Both the position numbers and the translations under genes were made by a program. Positions 34,899-42,806 of a stretch of 64,000 nt of DNA are shown here, piece after piece (the stretch's first letter is position 1; each line of letters starts with the position of its first letter). The stretch is taken from the NCBI GenBank assembly GCA_965202735.1, contig OZ241844.1, positions 992,001 to 1,056,000 of the forward strand, written 5' to 3'. Under the pieces are notes generated by a model. That model saw only the letters and a list, made by a program, of their open reading frames with translations, did no database searches and was not told where the DNA came from. This DNA comes from HK1 sp965202735 (GTDB taxonomy: Bacteria; Pseudomonadota; Gammaproteobacteria; HK1).

Positions 34899-34962
34899 AG
34901 TGTCTCAGCTTGACTCCGGGACCGTTGTGTCGCGTCGAGGAAGAAAGTCGGACCGAGGCGCC
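34899..34962 (+). repeat. 64-bp MITE-like element, copy 2
   Basis: Second copy of the 64-bp unit, starting AGTGTCTCAGCTTGACTC and containing GAGGAAGAAAGTC. It lies 25 bases after the 127-bp element. Its right terminus is diverged. Confidence 0.7.
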
Positions 34963-34978
34963 ACCCGTCGTCGGGAAG

Positions 34979-35082
34979 GGTGTACGTCCGGTTTGCCAGA
35001 GCCCTGGTTTCCGGTCCCGGGAGACCCTGGGGACAAGGGCATCGCGCGCACGGTTCGCAAAGACGGGATGCCCCTGGTCCCG
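34979..35082. repeat. Truncated copy of the 127-bp palindromic element
   Basis: It begins with the same GGTGTACGTCCGG left end and follows the 127-bp element through GGTTTGCCAGAGCCCTGG, but the right inverted repeat is missing. It runs into the GC-rich inverted repeat that follows. Confidence 0.55.
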
Positions 35083-35089
35083 AAAGAAG

Positions 35090-35180
35090 CCCCTCTCCCC
35101 CCGGGAGAGGGGTTTGGGGTGAGGGGGACCGAATCATCGCCGCACCCTCACCCCCGGCCCCTCTCCCGGGGGGAGAGGGG
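35090..35180. repeat. GC-rich inverted repeat of the CCCCTCTCCC type
   Basis: CCCCTCTCCCCCCGGGAGAGGGG and GGGGTGAGGG at the left are mirrored by CCCTCACCCCCGGCCCCTCTCCC at the right. Elements with this motif recur in intergenic regions of many proteobacteria. It could form a strong cruciform or mRNA hairpin. Confidence 0.65.
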
Positions 35181-35417
35181 AGAATGCGGGTGTCTTCTCC
35201 TGAATCCGTCGACTCCGGCAACAGCCGTTCGAGCTCTCCCCCGGGATGAGGGGAGAAGATCGGGTGTCTTCTCCTGAACCCGGCGACTCCGGCAACAGCC
35301 GTTCGATCTCTCCCCCGGGATGAGAGGAGAATGCGGGTGTCTTCTCCTGAATCCGTCGACTCCGGCAACAGCCGTTCGAGCCCTTCCCCGGGATGAGAGG
35401 AGAATGCGGGTGTCTTC
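35181..35417. repeat. 73-bp tandem repeat, about 3.2 copies
   Basis: Units start at 35181, 35254, 35328 and 35401 (the last one partial). Each reads AGAATGCGGGTGTCTTCTCC, then a variable CGACTCCGGCAACAGCCGTTCGA part and a CCCGGGATGAG end. It appears to have grown from the right arm of the adjoining GC-rich inverted repeat. Confidence 0.85.
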
Positions 35418-35503
35418 GGGCCACCCGCCGCCTCCACTTCATGCGGCGCGAGGGTCAACCCGGCCATGAGCCCGACCATGAACATTCCGACACCGAGCCA
35501 GGG

Positions 35504-35567
35504 AGTGCCTCAGCTTGACTTCGGGGCAGTGATGTCGCGCGGAGGAAGAAAGTCAAAATGAGGCACT
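35504..35567 (+). repeat. 64-bp MITE-like element, copy 3 (best preserved)
   Basis: Left end AGTGCCTCAGCTTGACTT (35504-35521) and right end AAGTCAAAATGAGGCACT (35550-35567) match as an 18-bp inverted repeat with two mismatches. The interior is shared with copies at 30806 and 34899. It lies about 235 bases upstream of suhB. Confidence 0.75.
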
Positions 35568-35801
35568 ACCCTCCCTGCATCGAGCTTCCGGGGGCCGGTT
35601 GCTGGTACGATCATGGCCGCCGGTCGGAGCGGCGCACGCCCGATCCCGGTGCGGCTCCCCGTGCGACGACGGGCCGGATGCCCGTCCGCGGAATGTTCGA
35701 AGGGGATGCGCGGTCCGGCCCGGCTCTTCTCCCCTCGCGTCGAGGTGTGGCGAGACGGGCGCGCCCGCTCCCGCAAGCCGAATCCTCCCTGTGCCCGAAC
35801 C

Positions 35802-36623
35802 GTGTCCAGCCATCCACTCCTGAACATCGCCGTGCGTGCCGCCAGGGAGGCGGGAAACGTCATCGCCCGCAACATCGACCGCTTCGACGCGTTCACGGTG
35901 TCGGAAAAGGCGGAGAACGACTTCGTCACCGACATCGACCGGACCGCGGAGCGACGGATCATCGACACCGTCCGCCGGAGCCACCCCGACCATGCCTTCC
36001 TGGCCGAGGAGAGCGGTGCGCACGGCCGCAGCGACTTCGAGTGGGTCGTCGACCCGCTCGACGGCACCGCGAACTTCATCCACGGGCATCCCCATGTCGC
36101 GGTCTCGATCGGGGTGCGCCATCGGGGCCGCACGGAGCACGGAGTCGTATTCGATCCGTTGCGGCAGGAGCTGTTCACGGCCTCTCGCGGCTCGGGGGCG
36201 CGGCTCAACGAACGCCGGCTCCGGGTCGCGACGAAGCACCGGCTGAAGGGAGCGGTCCTCGGCGTCGGCTTCGTGTCCCGCGAGGTCGATCGGCTCGAAT
36301 CGCATCTCGCAGCCCTGAGGGCGTTGATGTCGAGCCCGGCGCGGGTCAGGTGCAGCGGCTCCGCCGCCCTGGACCTCGCCTACGTCGCGGCCGGGCGCCT
36401 CGACGGGTTCTGGGAGCTCGGTCTCGCGCCATGGGACCTGGCCGCCGGCGTCCTGCTCGTGCAGGAAGCGGGCGGAATCGTGACCGAGCCGGACGGCGGC
36501 GACGACTACCTCCGTTCCGGCGACGTGGCCGCGGCCAATCCGAAGGTGCTGCGTGCGATGCTGCGCACGATGGGACCGCGGCTCAGCGCTCCGGCAGATA
36601 CTCCGGCGGCACGTCCCCGGTGA
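35802..36623 (+). CDS. suhB: Inositol-1-monophosphatase family protein SuhB
   Basis: A 273-residue metal-dependent phosphatase. The three metal motifs are in order: AEESG, WVVDPLDGTANFIHG and WDLAAGVLLVQEAGG. SuhB hydrolyses inositol phosphate in vitro and takes part in rRNA transcription complexes with NusA. The GTG at 35802 gives the usual N-terminus (SSHPLLNIAVRAAREAG); no strong ribosome site is seen. Its 3' end overlaps that of the pilin gene on the other strand by 41 bases. Confidence 0.92.
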   Translation: MSSHPLLNIAVRAAREAGNVIARNIDRFDAFTVSEKAENDFVTDIDRTAERRIIDTVRRSHPDHAFLAEESGAHGRSDFEWVVDPLDGTANFIHGHPHVAVSIGVRHRGRTEHGVVFDPLRQELFTASRGSGARLNERRLRVATKHRLKGAVLGVGFVSREVDRLESHLAALRALMSSPARVRCSGSAALDLAYVAAGRLDGFWELGLAPWDLAAGVLLVQEAGGIVTEPDGGDDYLRSGDVAAANPKVLRAMLRTMGPRLSAPADTPAARPR

Positions 36624-37014
36624 CCGTCCACTTCATGCCGCCGGCGTCGCAGGCGCCCGTGTAGACGATCCGCCGGCCGTCGTCGATCGACCCGCCGATG
36701 GAGCGCAGCGTGACGGTCACGGTACCCGTGGTCGAGTCCCGCCCCACCGCGGCGACGTTCCTCGTGTACTCCCCGGAGTAGGCGTGTCCGGGGGCGAGGC
36801 CGAGCGTCAGGTGGTCCGCTCCGGCCAGCGCGCCCTTCGAACACGCGATGCCGAGCGCGGCCCGGGCCGGATTCGCGAGATCCACCGCCGCGCGCACCTT
36901 CTCGCGCACCATGTAATCCCGAACGGCGGGAAGCGCGACGGATGCGAGGATGCCGATGATGGCCACGACGATCATCAGCTCGATGATGGTGAGGCCCCTC
37001 TGCGCAGATCTCAT
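36583..37014 (-). CDS. Type IV pilin-like major or minor pilin
   Basis: A 143-residue prepilin. A short basic leader, MRSAQRG, is followed by LTIIELMIVVAIIGILASVA, with glutamate at +5; position +1 is Leu rather than the usual Phe. Cleavage after Gly and N-methylation by the prepilin peptidase are expected; pilD is about 8.4 kb away. Two cysteines, one near the middle and one near the end, may form the pilin D-region loop. The ATG at 37014 has GGGAG six bases upstream. It could be PilA/PilE or a pseudopilin; no other pilus gene adjoins. Confidence 0.82.
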   Translation of the reverse strand: MRSAQRGLTIIELMIVVAIIGILASVALPAVRDYMVREKVRAAVDLANPARAALGIACSKGALAGADHLTLGLAPGHAYSGEYTRNVAAVGRDSTTGTVTVTLRSIGGSIDDGRRIVYTGACDAGGMKWTVTGDVPPEYLPER

Positions 37015-37371
37015 GGTGGCTCCCGTCGCTTCGCGGACATCGCGGCGCCGACCGGGGGGGATCGCGGAAACCGGCACCACCGTCCACCGGCGGAGCATGG
37101 CCCCGGGAGTATCGGAACCGCGCCCGACCCGAATCGGCACTGCGGGCCGATACTAACCCCGCACCGGTCGTCGGGTCGCCAGCCGGCGGAGCTCCGGCAG
37201 GACCATTTTTTTGTCGTATTCGAGTGTCGGCAACCGGTGCGAAGTCGCCTGCGGCGGGGACGACGGGAGCTCCGGGAGGCTCGATTTGGCACATGGACAA
37301 CGAACGCATCCACAAATGGGCCGCTTGAGCACACCTCGGCGCCCGCCGGGCCGACAAAAAACGAGCCTTGG
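37015..37371. other. Divergent region between pilin and sucC, pilin side
   Basis: No convincing gene. It contains a run of T at 37206-37212 and should hold the pilin promoter on the minus strand; a TTAGTAT near 37154 could be part of a -10 but no matching -35 was found. No sigma-54 motif was recognised. Confidence 0.35.
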
Positions 37372-37512
37372 GAGCTCCGGTCGGCCATTCCCGCCAGCGC
37401 CCGGAGAGGCCGTGCCGTGGTGGGATTCCGGCGCAACTCCGACCACCAGGGCGTCCCATCGAAGGGATTTCGAGGGCATGTTCCCGCCCCGGCGGGAATG
37501 GCCGAGCTCCGG
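37372..37512 (+). repeat. MITE-like dispersed element, copy B
   Basis: The 15-bp ends TCGGCCATTCCCGCC (37381-37395) and its complement (37491-37505) are perfect inverted repeats. The core (37388-37488) resembles that at 5955-6056. GAGCTCCGGT occurs at both outer flanks (37372-37381 and 37504-37513), a possible target duplication. It sits about 85 bases upstream of sucC. Confidence 0.6.
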
Positions 37513-37596
37513 TGGCGGTTGTGGAACCACCTCCGACGCACTGCTAGTCTTGCGACCCGCACGGCGGCCGGCCCGCGACACGGACGAGCACCCCTG

Positions 37597-38802
37597 ATGA
37601 ACCTCCACGAATTCCAGGCGAAGGCTCTCCTCTCGGGCCACGGAATTCCCGTGCCCCCGGGCCGTCCCGCAACCAGCGCGGCCGAGGCGCGCTCGATCGC
37701 CGAGGCGCTGGGGGGGGACGCGTGGATGGTCAAGGCGCAGGTCCACGCCGGGGGCCGCGGCAAGGCCGGCGGCGTGCGGCGGGCGGCTTCCCTCGACGAA
37801 GTCTCCGCCCGGGCCCGGGACATGCTGGGAACGCGGCTCGTGACGAAGCAGACCACGGCGCGGGGCCAGCCGGTCTCCACCGTCCTGATCGAATCCACCC
37901 GCCACATCGAGCGCGAGCTCTATCTGAGCCTGCTCGTCGACCGGAACCGGCGCCGGATCGCGATCATGGCGTCGGCGGCCGGGGGCATGGACATCGAGGA
38001 GGTGGCTGCGACCGAGCCGGAGAAGATCGTCACCGAGCTCCTCGATCCCGCGGCCGGACTCCAGCCGTTCCAGGCGCGGCGCATCGGATTCGCGCTCGGG
38101 CTCGACTCCGGCGGGCGCAGGCAGCTCGCCGGAATCCTCGACGGGCTGGTGCGCCTGTTCGTGGAGAAGGACCTGGGAATGCTGGAGCTGAATCCGCTCG
38201 TCCTGACCGCTTCGGGCGAGCTGCTCGCGCTCGATGCGAAGATCGACATCGACGACAACGCGCTGTTCCGGCATCCGGATCTCCGAGAGCTCGACGACCC
38301 GTCGCAGCACGACGAGCGGGAGGTGCGGGCGAGGCGGTTCGATCTGAGCTACATCCCCCTCGACGGCGACATCGCGTGCATGGTCAACGGCGCGGGACTG
38401 GCCATGGGGACGATGGACATCATCAAGCTCCACGGGGGAGAGCCCGCGAACTTTCTCGATGTCGGCGGCGGGACGGATGCGGAGAAGGTCGGCGAGGCGT
38501 TCAAGCTCATCACGAGCGACTCGAACGTGAAGGCGATACTCGTCAACATCTTCGGAGGGATCGTGCGCTGCGACCTGATTGCCGAGGGGATCATCGGGGC
38601 GGTGCGGGAGACGGGGGTGGAAGTCCCCGTCGTGGTACGCCTCGAGGGGACGAACGTCGAGCGCGGCCGCGAGCTCCTCTCCCGGAGCGGTCTGGCGGTG
38701 ATCCCGGCCGAATCGCTTGCCGACGCGGCCCGGAAGGCGGTCGCCGCCGCAAAGGTAGCGGCGCCGCACGTTCCTTGTCGATCCGGACGCGACACTCCAT
38801 GA
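37597..38802 (+). CDS. sucC: Succinyl-CoA synthetase beta subunit (ADP-forming)
   Basis: A 401-residue ATP-grasp protein that joins with SucD to convert succinyl-CoA to succinate with ATP formation in the citric acid cycle. The N-terminal MNLHEFQAKALLSGHGIPVP, the QVHAGGRGKAGGV glycine-rich loop and the C-terminal NIFGGIVRCDLIAEGII region are family marks. The ATG at 37597 fits the conserved start. It is slightly longer than usual because of a C-terminal AAPHVPCRSGRDTP tail that overlaps the sucD start. Confidence 0.94.
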   Translation: MNLHEFQAKALLSGHGIPVPPGRPATSAAEARSIAEALGGDAWMVKAQVHAGGRGKAGGVRRAASLDEVSARARDMLGTRLVTKQTTARGQPVSTVLIESTRHIERELYLSLLVDRNRRRIAIMASAAGGMDIEEVAATEPEKIVTELLDPAAGLQPFQARRIGFALGLDSGGRRQLAGILDGLVRLFVEKDLGMLELNPLVLTASGELLALDAKIDIDDNALFRHPDLRELDDPSQHDEREVRARRFDLSYIPLDGDIACMVNGAGLAMGTMDIIKLHGGEPANFLDVGGGTDAEKVGEAFKLITSDSNVKAILVNIFGGIVRCDLIAEGIIGAVRETGVEVPVVVRLEGTNVERGRELLSRSGLAVIPAESLADAARKAVAAAKVAAPHVPCRSGRDTP

Positions 38803-39674
38803 GCATACTGGTCGACGAGCACACGCGGGTCATCTGCCAGGGATTCACCGGACGGCAGGGGACATTCCACTCCGAGCAGGCGATCGCGTACGGAACGAAC
38901 CTCGTGGGAGGCGTCACTCCGGGACGGGGCGGGACCGGGCATCTCGGACGGCCGGTGTTCGACACCGTGCACGACGCGGTGCGCGAAACCGGCGCGGACG
39001 CGTCCATGATCTACGTCCCGGCGGCGTTCGCGGCGGATGCCATCCTCGAAGCGGCCGCAGCCGGCGTGCGCGTCATCGCATGCATCACCGAAGGCATACC
39101 CGTGCTCGACATGCTGAAGGTCAGGGCCGCGCTCGCCCGATATCCCGACACGCGGCTGATCGGCCCGAACTGTCCCGGCATCATCACGCCGGGGGCGTGC
39201 AAGATGGGCATCATGCCGGGCCACATCCACGCGAAGGGCTGCATCGGGATCGTGTCGCGGTCCGGAACCCTCACCTACGAGGCCGTGCACCAGACCACGG
39301 GCTGCGGGCTCGGGCAGAGCACCTGCGTCGGTATCGGCGGTGACCCGATCCACGGCATGGGCTTCATCGACTGCCTGCGCCTGTTCGAGTCGGACCCCGG
39401 CACCCGGGGGATCGTGATGGTGGGCGAAATCGGCGGCAGCGCGGAAGAGGAGGCGGCCCGGTTCGTGGCCGCCGAGGTCACCAAGCCCGTGGTCGCCTAC
39501 ATTGCGGGGGTCACCGCTCCTCCGGGCCGGCGCATGGGGCACGCCGGCGCCATCATCTCGGGCGGAAAGGGCACCGCCGGGGCGAAGTACGAGGCGCTGG
39601 ACGCGGCCGGCGTGCGCACCGTGAGGTCCGCGGCCGAGATCGGGGCCGCGATGCGCGCCCTGGTCGACGCCTGA
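38799..39674 (+). CDS. sucD: Succinyl-CoA synthetase alpha subunit
   Basis: A 291-residue CoA-binding subunit. The CoA loop is QGFTGRQGTFHSEQAI and the phosphorylated histidine is in GRRMGHAGAIISGG. GPNCPGIITPG and VGEIGGSAEEEAA are also standard. The start overlaps the sucC stop (ATGA). The normal neighbours sucAB are not adjacent. Confidence 0.94.
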   Translation: MSILVDEHTRVICQGFTGRQGTFHSEQAIAYGTNLVGGVTPGRGGTGHLGRPVFDTVHDAVRETGADASMIYVPAAFAADAILEAAAAGVRVIACITEGIPVLDMLKVRAALARYPDTRLIGPNCPGIITPGACKMGIMPGHIHAKGCIGIVSRSGTLTYEAVHQTTGCGLGQSTCVGIGGDPIHGMGFIDCLRLFESDPGTRGIVMVGEIGGSAEEEAARFVAAEVTKPVVAYIAGVTAPPGRRMGHAGAIISGGKGTAGAKYEALDAAGVRTVRSAAEIGAAMRALVDA

Positions 39675-39692
39675 CCGCAAGCCGGGCGATCC

Positions 39693-39792
39693 GTGCGCAG
39701 GATCTCGGCCGTCATCAGGCCCTTCAGGGTCGACGATGTGCGGGAGACATTGTCCGACATCGGAATTCCCAGCATGACCGTCACCGAGGGAC
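39693..39792 (+). pseudogene. P-II nitrogen regulatory protein, N-terminal fragment
   Basis: From a GTG at 39693 the sequence MRRISAVIRPFRVDDV, then RETLSDIGIPSMTVTE, is a good match to the first 32 residues of GlnB/GlnK. The next expected residues (VKGFGRQKGH, the T-loop and the rest, about 80 residues) are missing; the frame instead runs into the end of bamD on the opposite strand. P-II proteins sense 2-oxoglutarate and energy state to control nitrogen assimilation. This fragment cannot. It is a remnant of a deletion or a misjoin. Confidence 0.75.
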
Positions 39793-40545
39793 GAGCCCCG
39801 CATGGTCCGGGTAGTTCAGCTTCAGCACCCGGGCCGCGTCGGCGGAGAGGTCGTCGAGCTCCAGCTCCCGGTACGCGAGCGTCAGAATGGCGAGCGCATC
39901 GGAAACCGCCAGCGTCCCCTGATAGTTCTCGACCACGTAGCGCGCCCGGTTCGCCGCCGCGAGCCAGGCTCCGCGCTTCACGTACCAGCGCGCCGCGTGG
40001 ATCTCGTGCATGGCCAGGATGTTCTTCAGGTAGAGCATCCGTTGCCGCGAATCCTCGCCGTAGCGACTTTCGGGAAACCGCTGGACCAGCTCCTCGAATG
40101 CGCGGAACGACTGCAGCACGGCGCCCGCATCGTGCTGCGACAGGTCCTTGGTGACGAAGCGGTCCACCAGGGACTTTCCGTCCACGAAACGCACGAGCCC
40201 CTTCAGGTAGTAGGCGTAGTCGACATTGGGGTGGCGCGGATGGAGCTTGATGAACCGGTCCGCGGCGGCCAGCGCCTCGGACGGCCTGTCGGACTTGTAG
40301 TAGGCGTAGATGAGGTCGAGCTGAGCCTGCATCGCCAGCGTGCCGAACGGATACCTGACCTCGAGCTTGCCGTAGTAATCTACCGCGTCCGAGTATGCAC
40401 CCCGGTCCAGACTGCTCTTCGCCTCGTCATAGAGACGCTGCGCGGACCAGTCCCTGGTCGGATCCGGCTCCTCGCCCCACCAGGCGCACCCCGCGGACGC
40501 CGCGGCGGCCAGGACGAGGAAGATGAGACGCGCGACTCGCATCAT
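39781..40545 (-). CDS. bamD: Outer membrane assembly lipoprotein BamD
   Basis: A 254-residue lipoprotein. The signal peptide ends in ASAGC, a lipobox, followed by TPR-like repeats: LYDEAKSSLDRGAYSDAVDYY, VRYPFGTLAMQAQLDLIYAYY and AADRFIKLHPRHPNVDYAYYLKG are diagnostic. BamD is an essential part of the outer-membrane beta-barrel machine. The 3' end overlaps the P-II fragment, so the last few residues may be affected by the same rearrangement, but the length is normal. It is divergent from rluD, as usual. Confidence 0.92.
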   Translation of the reverse strand: MMRVARLIFLVLAAAASAGCAWWGEEPDPTRDWSAQRLYDEAKSSLDRGAYSDAVDYYGKLEVRYPFGTLAMQAQLDLIYAYYKSDRPSEALAAADRFIKLHPRHPNVDYAYYLKGLVRFVDGKSLVDRFVTKDLSQHDAGAVLQSFRAFEELVQRFPESRYGEDSRQRMLYLKNILAMHEIHAARWYVKRGAWLAAANRARYVVENYQGTLAVSDALAILTLAYRELELDDLSADAARVLKLNYPDHAGLVPR

Positions 40546-40840
40546 GTGCGAAGGTTAGCAGGATATCGAGCTCCATGCCCTCACTTCACTTCACCCGCCG
40601 GCGGCGGACCAGCAGCTCTCCTCGTGCTCCCCGGCGATCCTTCGGGGGCGCGGGTCCGGCGTCCGATCCGGCCCCGATTGGGCTGAGCCGGGGGAGTGAT
40701 GCGCCTTGCGGTGCAAGCGGGCGCCAGAATGAGAACCGCCGAATGAGAACCGCCGGCGGCGGACGGGAAGATGCCCGCCCGGCCGCGAAAGGGCACCCGG
40801 CGAGGCCGCGCCCCGCCGGCGAGAGCCTGCGGGCCCGCCG

Positions 40841-41794
40841 GTGACGAAACGCATCCGGCTCGATGGAGTCATACCCGAAGCGCTGTCGGGGCTGAGGACC
40901 GACCAGGCGCTCGCCCAGGTGTTTCCGCAGCATTCCCGGACCCGGATCCAGGAATGGATCCGGTCCGGCGCCGCGACCCTCGACGGAGCCGCGGTGCGCG
41001 CGAGGGACCGGGTGGTGGGCGGCGAGCGGGCCGGCATCCACTGCGACGTCGCGGGCGACGGGGAGTCGGCCGCGCAGCCGGGGCCGCTCGCCGTCCTCCA
41101 CCAGGATTCGGACCTGCTGGTGCTCGACAAGCCCCCCGGGCTCGTGGTCCATCCCGGTGCGGGCAATCGCGACGGGACGCTCCTCAACCGTCTGCTCGCC
41201 CACGACCCCGGGCTGCGCGCGGTTCCACGCGCCGGTCTCGTTCACCGGCTGGACAAGGACACCTCCGGGCTGATGCTCGTCGCCCGCTCGCTGGCCGCAC
41301 ACACGCGGCTCGTCGCCCAGATCAGGGCGCGCGAGGTGCAGCGGGTCTACGAGGCGGTGGTCGGCGGCGAGCCGCCGGCGCGCGGAACGGTGGAGGCGCC
41401 CATCGGGCGCGACCGCGCACGCCGCACCCGCATGGCGGTGGAAGCGCGCGGCAAGCATGCGGTCACGCGCTATCGGGTCGTGGAGCGCTACCGGCGGCAC
41501 GCCCGTCTCGAGGTCACGCTCGAGACCGGAAGAACGCATCAGATCCGCGTTCATCTCGCCCATGCCGGGCATCCGATCGTCGGAGACCCGACTTACGGGA
41601 GACGTCGCCGGCGCGGGGGTCCCCCGGACCCATCGGACGCGGCTTCGACGTTCGCTCGTCAGGCCCTCCATGCCCGGCGCCTGTCGCTCGGCCATCCGAC
41701 ATCCGGCCGTGCGCTCGACATCGAGAGCGAGCTCGCGCCCGACATTCTGGGGCTCGTCCGGGCGCTCCGCACCGAGGCCGCCGAAGTCCGATGA
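40841..41794 (+). CDS. rluD: 23S rRNA pseudouridine synthase RluD
   Basis: A 317-residue RluA-type synthase making the pseudouridines at 1911, 1915 and 1917 of 23S rRNA. An S4-like start precedes the catalytic HRLDKDTSGLMLVAR loop with the essential aspartate; GRTHQIRVHLAHAGHPIVGDPTYG closes the domain. It starts with GTG at 40841, and its stop overlaps the pgeF start in ATGA. Confidence 0.92.
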   Translation: MTKRIRLDGVIPEALSGLRTDQALAQVFPQHSRTRIQEWIRSGAATLDGAAVRARDRVVGGERAGIHCDVAGDGESAAQPGPLAVLHQDSDLLVLDKPPGLVVHPGAGNRDGTLLNRLLAHDPGLRAVPRAGLVHRLDKDTSGLMLVARSLAAHTRLVAQIRAREVQRVYEAVVGGEPPARGTVEAPIGRDRARRTRMAVEARGKHAVTRYRVVERYRRHARLEVTLETGRTHQIRVHLAHAGHPIVGDPTYGRRRRRGGPPDPSDAASTFARQALHARRLSLGHPTSGRALDIESELAPDILGLVRALRTEAAEVR

Positions 41795-42645
41795 CCGCGC
41801 CCGCGCTCGGCTGGGTCCGCCCGGACTGGCCGGCGCCGCCCGGCGTCTGCGCGGTCACCACGACACGATCGGGCGGCGAGAGCCGGTCCTCGTACGCGTC
41901 GCTCAATCTCGGCGCGGGCACCGGCGACGCACCGGCCGCGGTGGCCCGCAATCGCGCCAGGCTGCGCTCGGCGCTCGGGCTCGAGCACGAGCCGTGCTGG
42001 CTCCGGCAGGTGCACGGATCGGACGTCGTCCGCGCGGCGCGCTACGACGAGGCGCCCAGGGCCGACGCCAGTGTCGGAGGGCCCGGCTCGCCGCCGTGCG
42101 CGGTGCTGACCGCGGACTGCCTTCCCGTGGTGCTCTGCGACACGTCCGGCACCCGGGTCGGCGCCGCGCACGCCGGGTGGCGCGGTCTCGCGAACGGAGT
42201 CATCGCGCGCTGCGTCGAGCTCATGGAGCGCCCGGGCCGCGATCTGCTCGCCTGGCTCGGGCCCGCCATCGGTCAGGACTCCTACGAGGTCGGCCCGGAA
42301 GTGCGCGACGCATGTCTTGCCGCCACCCCCGGCGCCCGGTCCGCGTTCGCCCCGTCGCCGGGGCGGACCGGGCGCTGGCGGGCGGACCTGTACGCGGTCG
42401 CGGCGTCCCAGCTTGCCTCGCTGGGAGTCGAACGCGTCCACGGCGGCGGATTCTGCACCTACCGCGACCGGTCCCGGTTCTTCTCGCACCGCCGCGACGG
42501 CGCGACCGGCCGGCTCGCGACCCTCGCGTGGATTCGCGGCCCGGGCCGCGACCCGCGCGACGGCGACGGGCGGTCCGGCGTCACGCAACCGCGCCCGGGC
42601 AGGGCGCGATGCGCCGCAGAGGCCGGAGGGGACTGCCCACCGTGA
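41791..42645 (+). CDS. pgeF: Peptidoglycan editing factor PgeF (YfiH family)
   Basis: A 284-residue member of the family once annotated as polyphenol oxidase or laccase. LRQVHGSDVV, VLTADCLPVVLCD and VGAAHAGWRGLANGVI supply the metal-site histidines and cysteine. In E. coli the protein removes misplaced L-serine from peptidoglycan precursors. It has a C-terminal low-complexity tail of about 35 residues beyond the family core. It is the middle gene of the conserved rluD-pgeF-clpB set. Confidence 0.87.
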   Translation: MTAPALGWVRPDWPAPPGVCAVTTTRSGGESRSSYASLNLGAGTGDAPAAVARNRARLRSALGLEHEPCWLRQVHGSDVVRAARYDEAPRADASVGGPGSPPCAVLTADCLPVVLCDTSGTRVGAAHAGWRGLANGVIARCVELMERPGRDLLAWLGPAIGQDSYEVGPEVRDACLAATPGARSAFAPSPGRTGRWRADLYAVAASQLASLGVERVHGGGFCTYRDRSRFFSHRRDGATGRLATLAWIRGPGRDPRDGDGRSGVTQPRPGRARCAAEAGGDCPP

Positions 42646-42806
42646 TGGCCGCCCGTCGTTCCACGTCCCCGAACGCACCCGGGCGCGGCGTCGCGGGCAC
42701 GGCTTGATTCGGGTCCGGACAGCCGCATCTACCCGATATCGGCGCCTCCGGCGCGGGACGGATGGTCCGCCCCGCAGGCCACGGGCCTCGGTGGAGGAAG
42801 AACGCA

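Larger units (their letters stand above)
34164..35801. other. Repeat-rich gene-free region between trmJ and suhB
   Basis: These 1638 bases carry no convincing gene. They are built from several repeat families listed separately: a CRISPR-like array, a 127-bp element with terminal inverted repeats and a truncated copy of it, two 64-bp elements, a GC-rich inverted repeat and a 73-bp tandem array. The trmJ and suhB promoters must lie within it. Confidence 0.8.

Noticed and set aside
34055..35485. Minus-strand open frame of 476 codons across the repeat region.
   Set aside because: It is made of translated repeats and overlaps trmJ; no family features.
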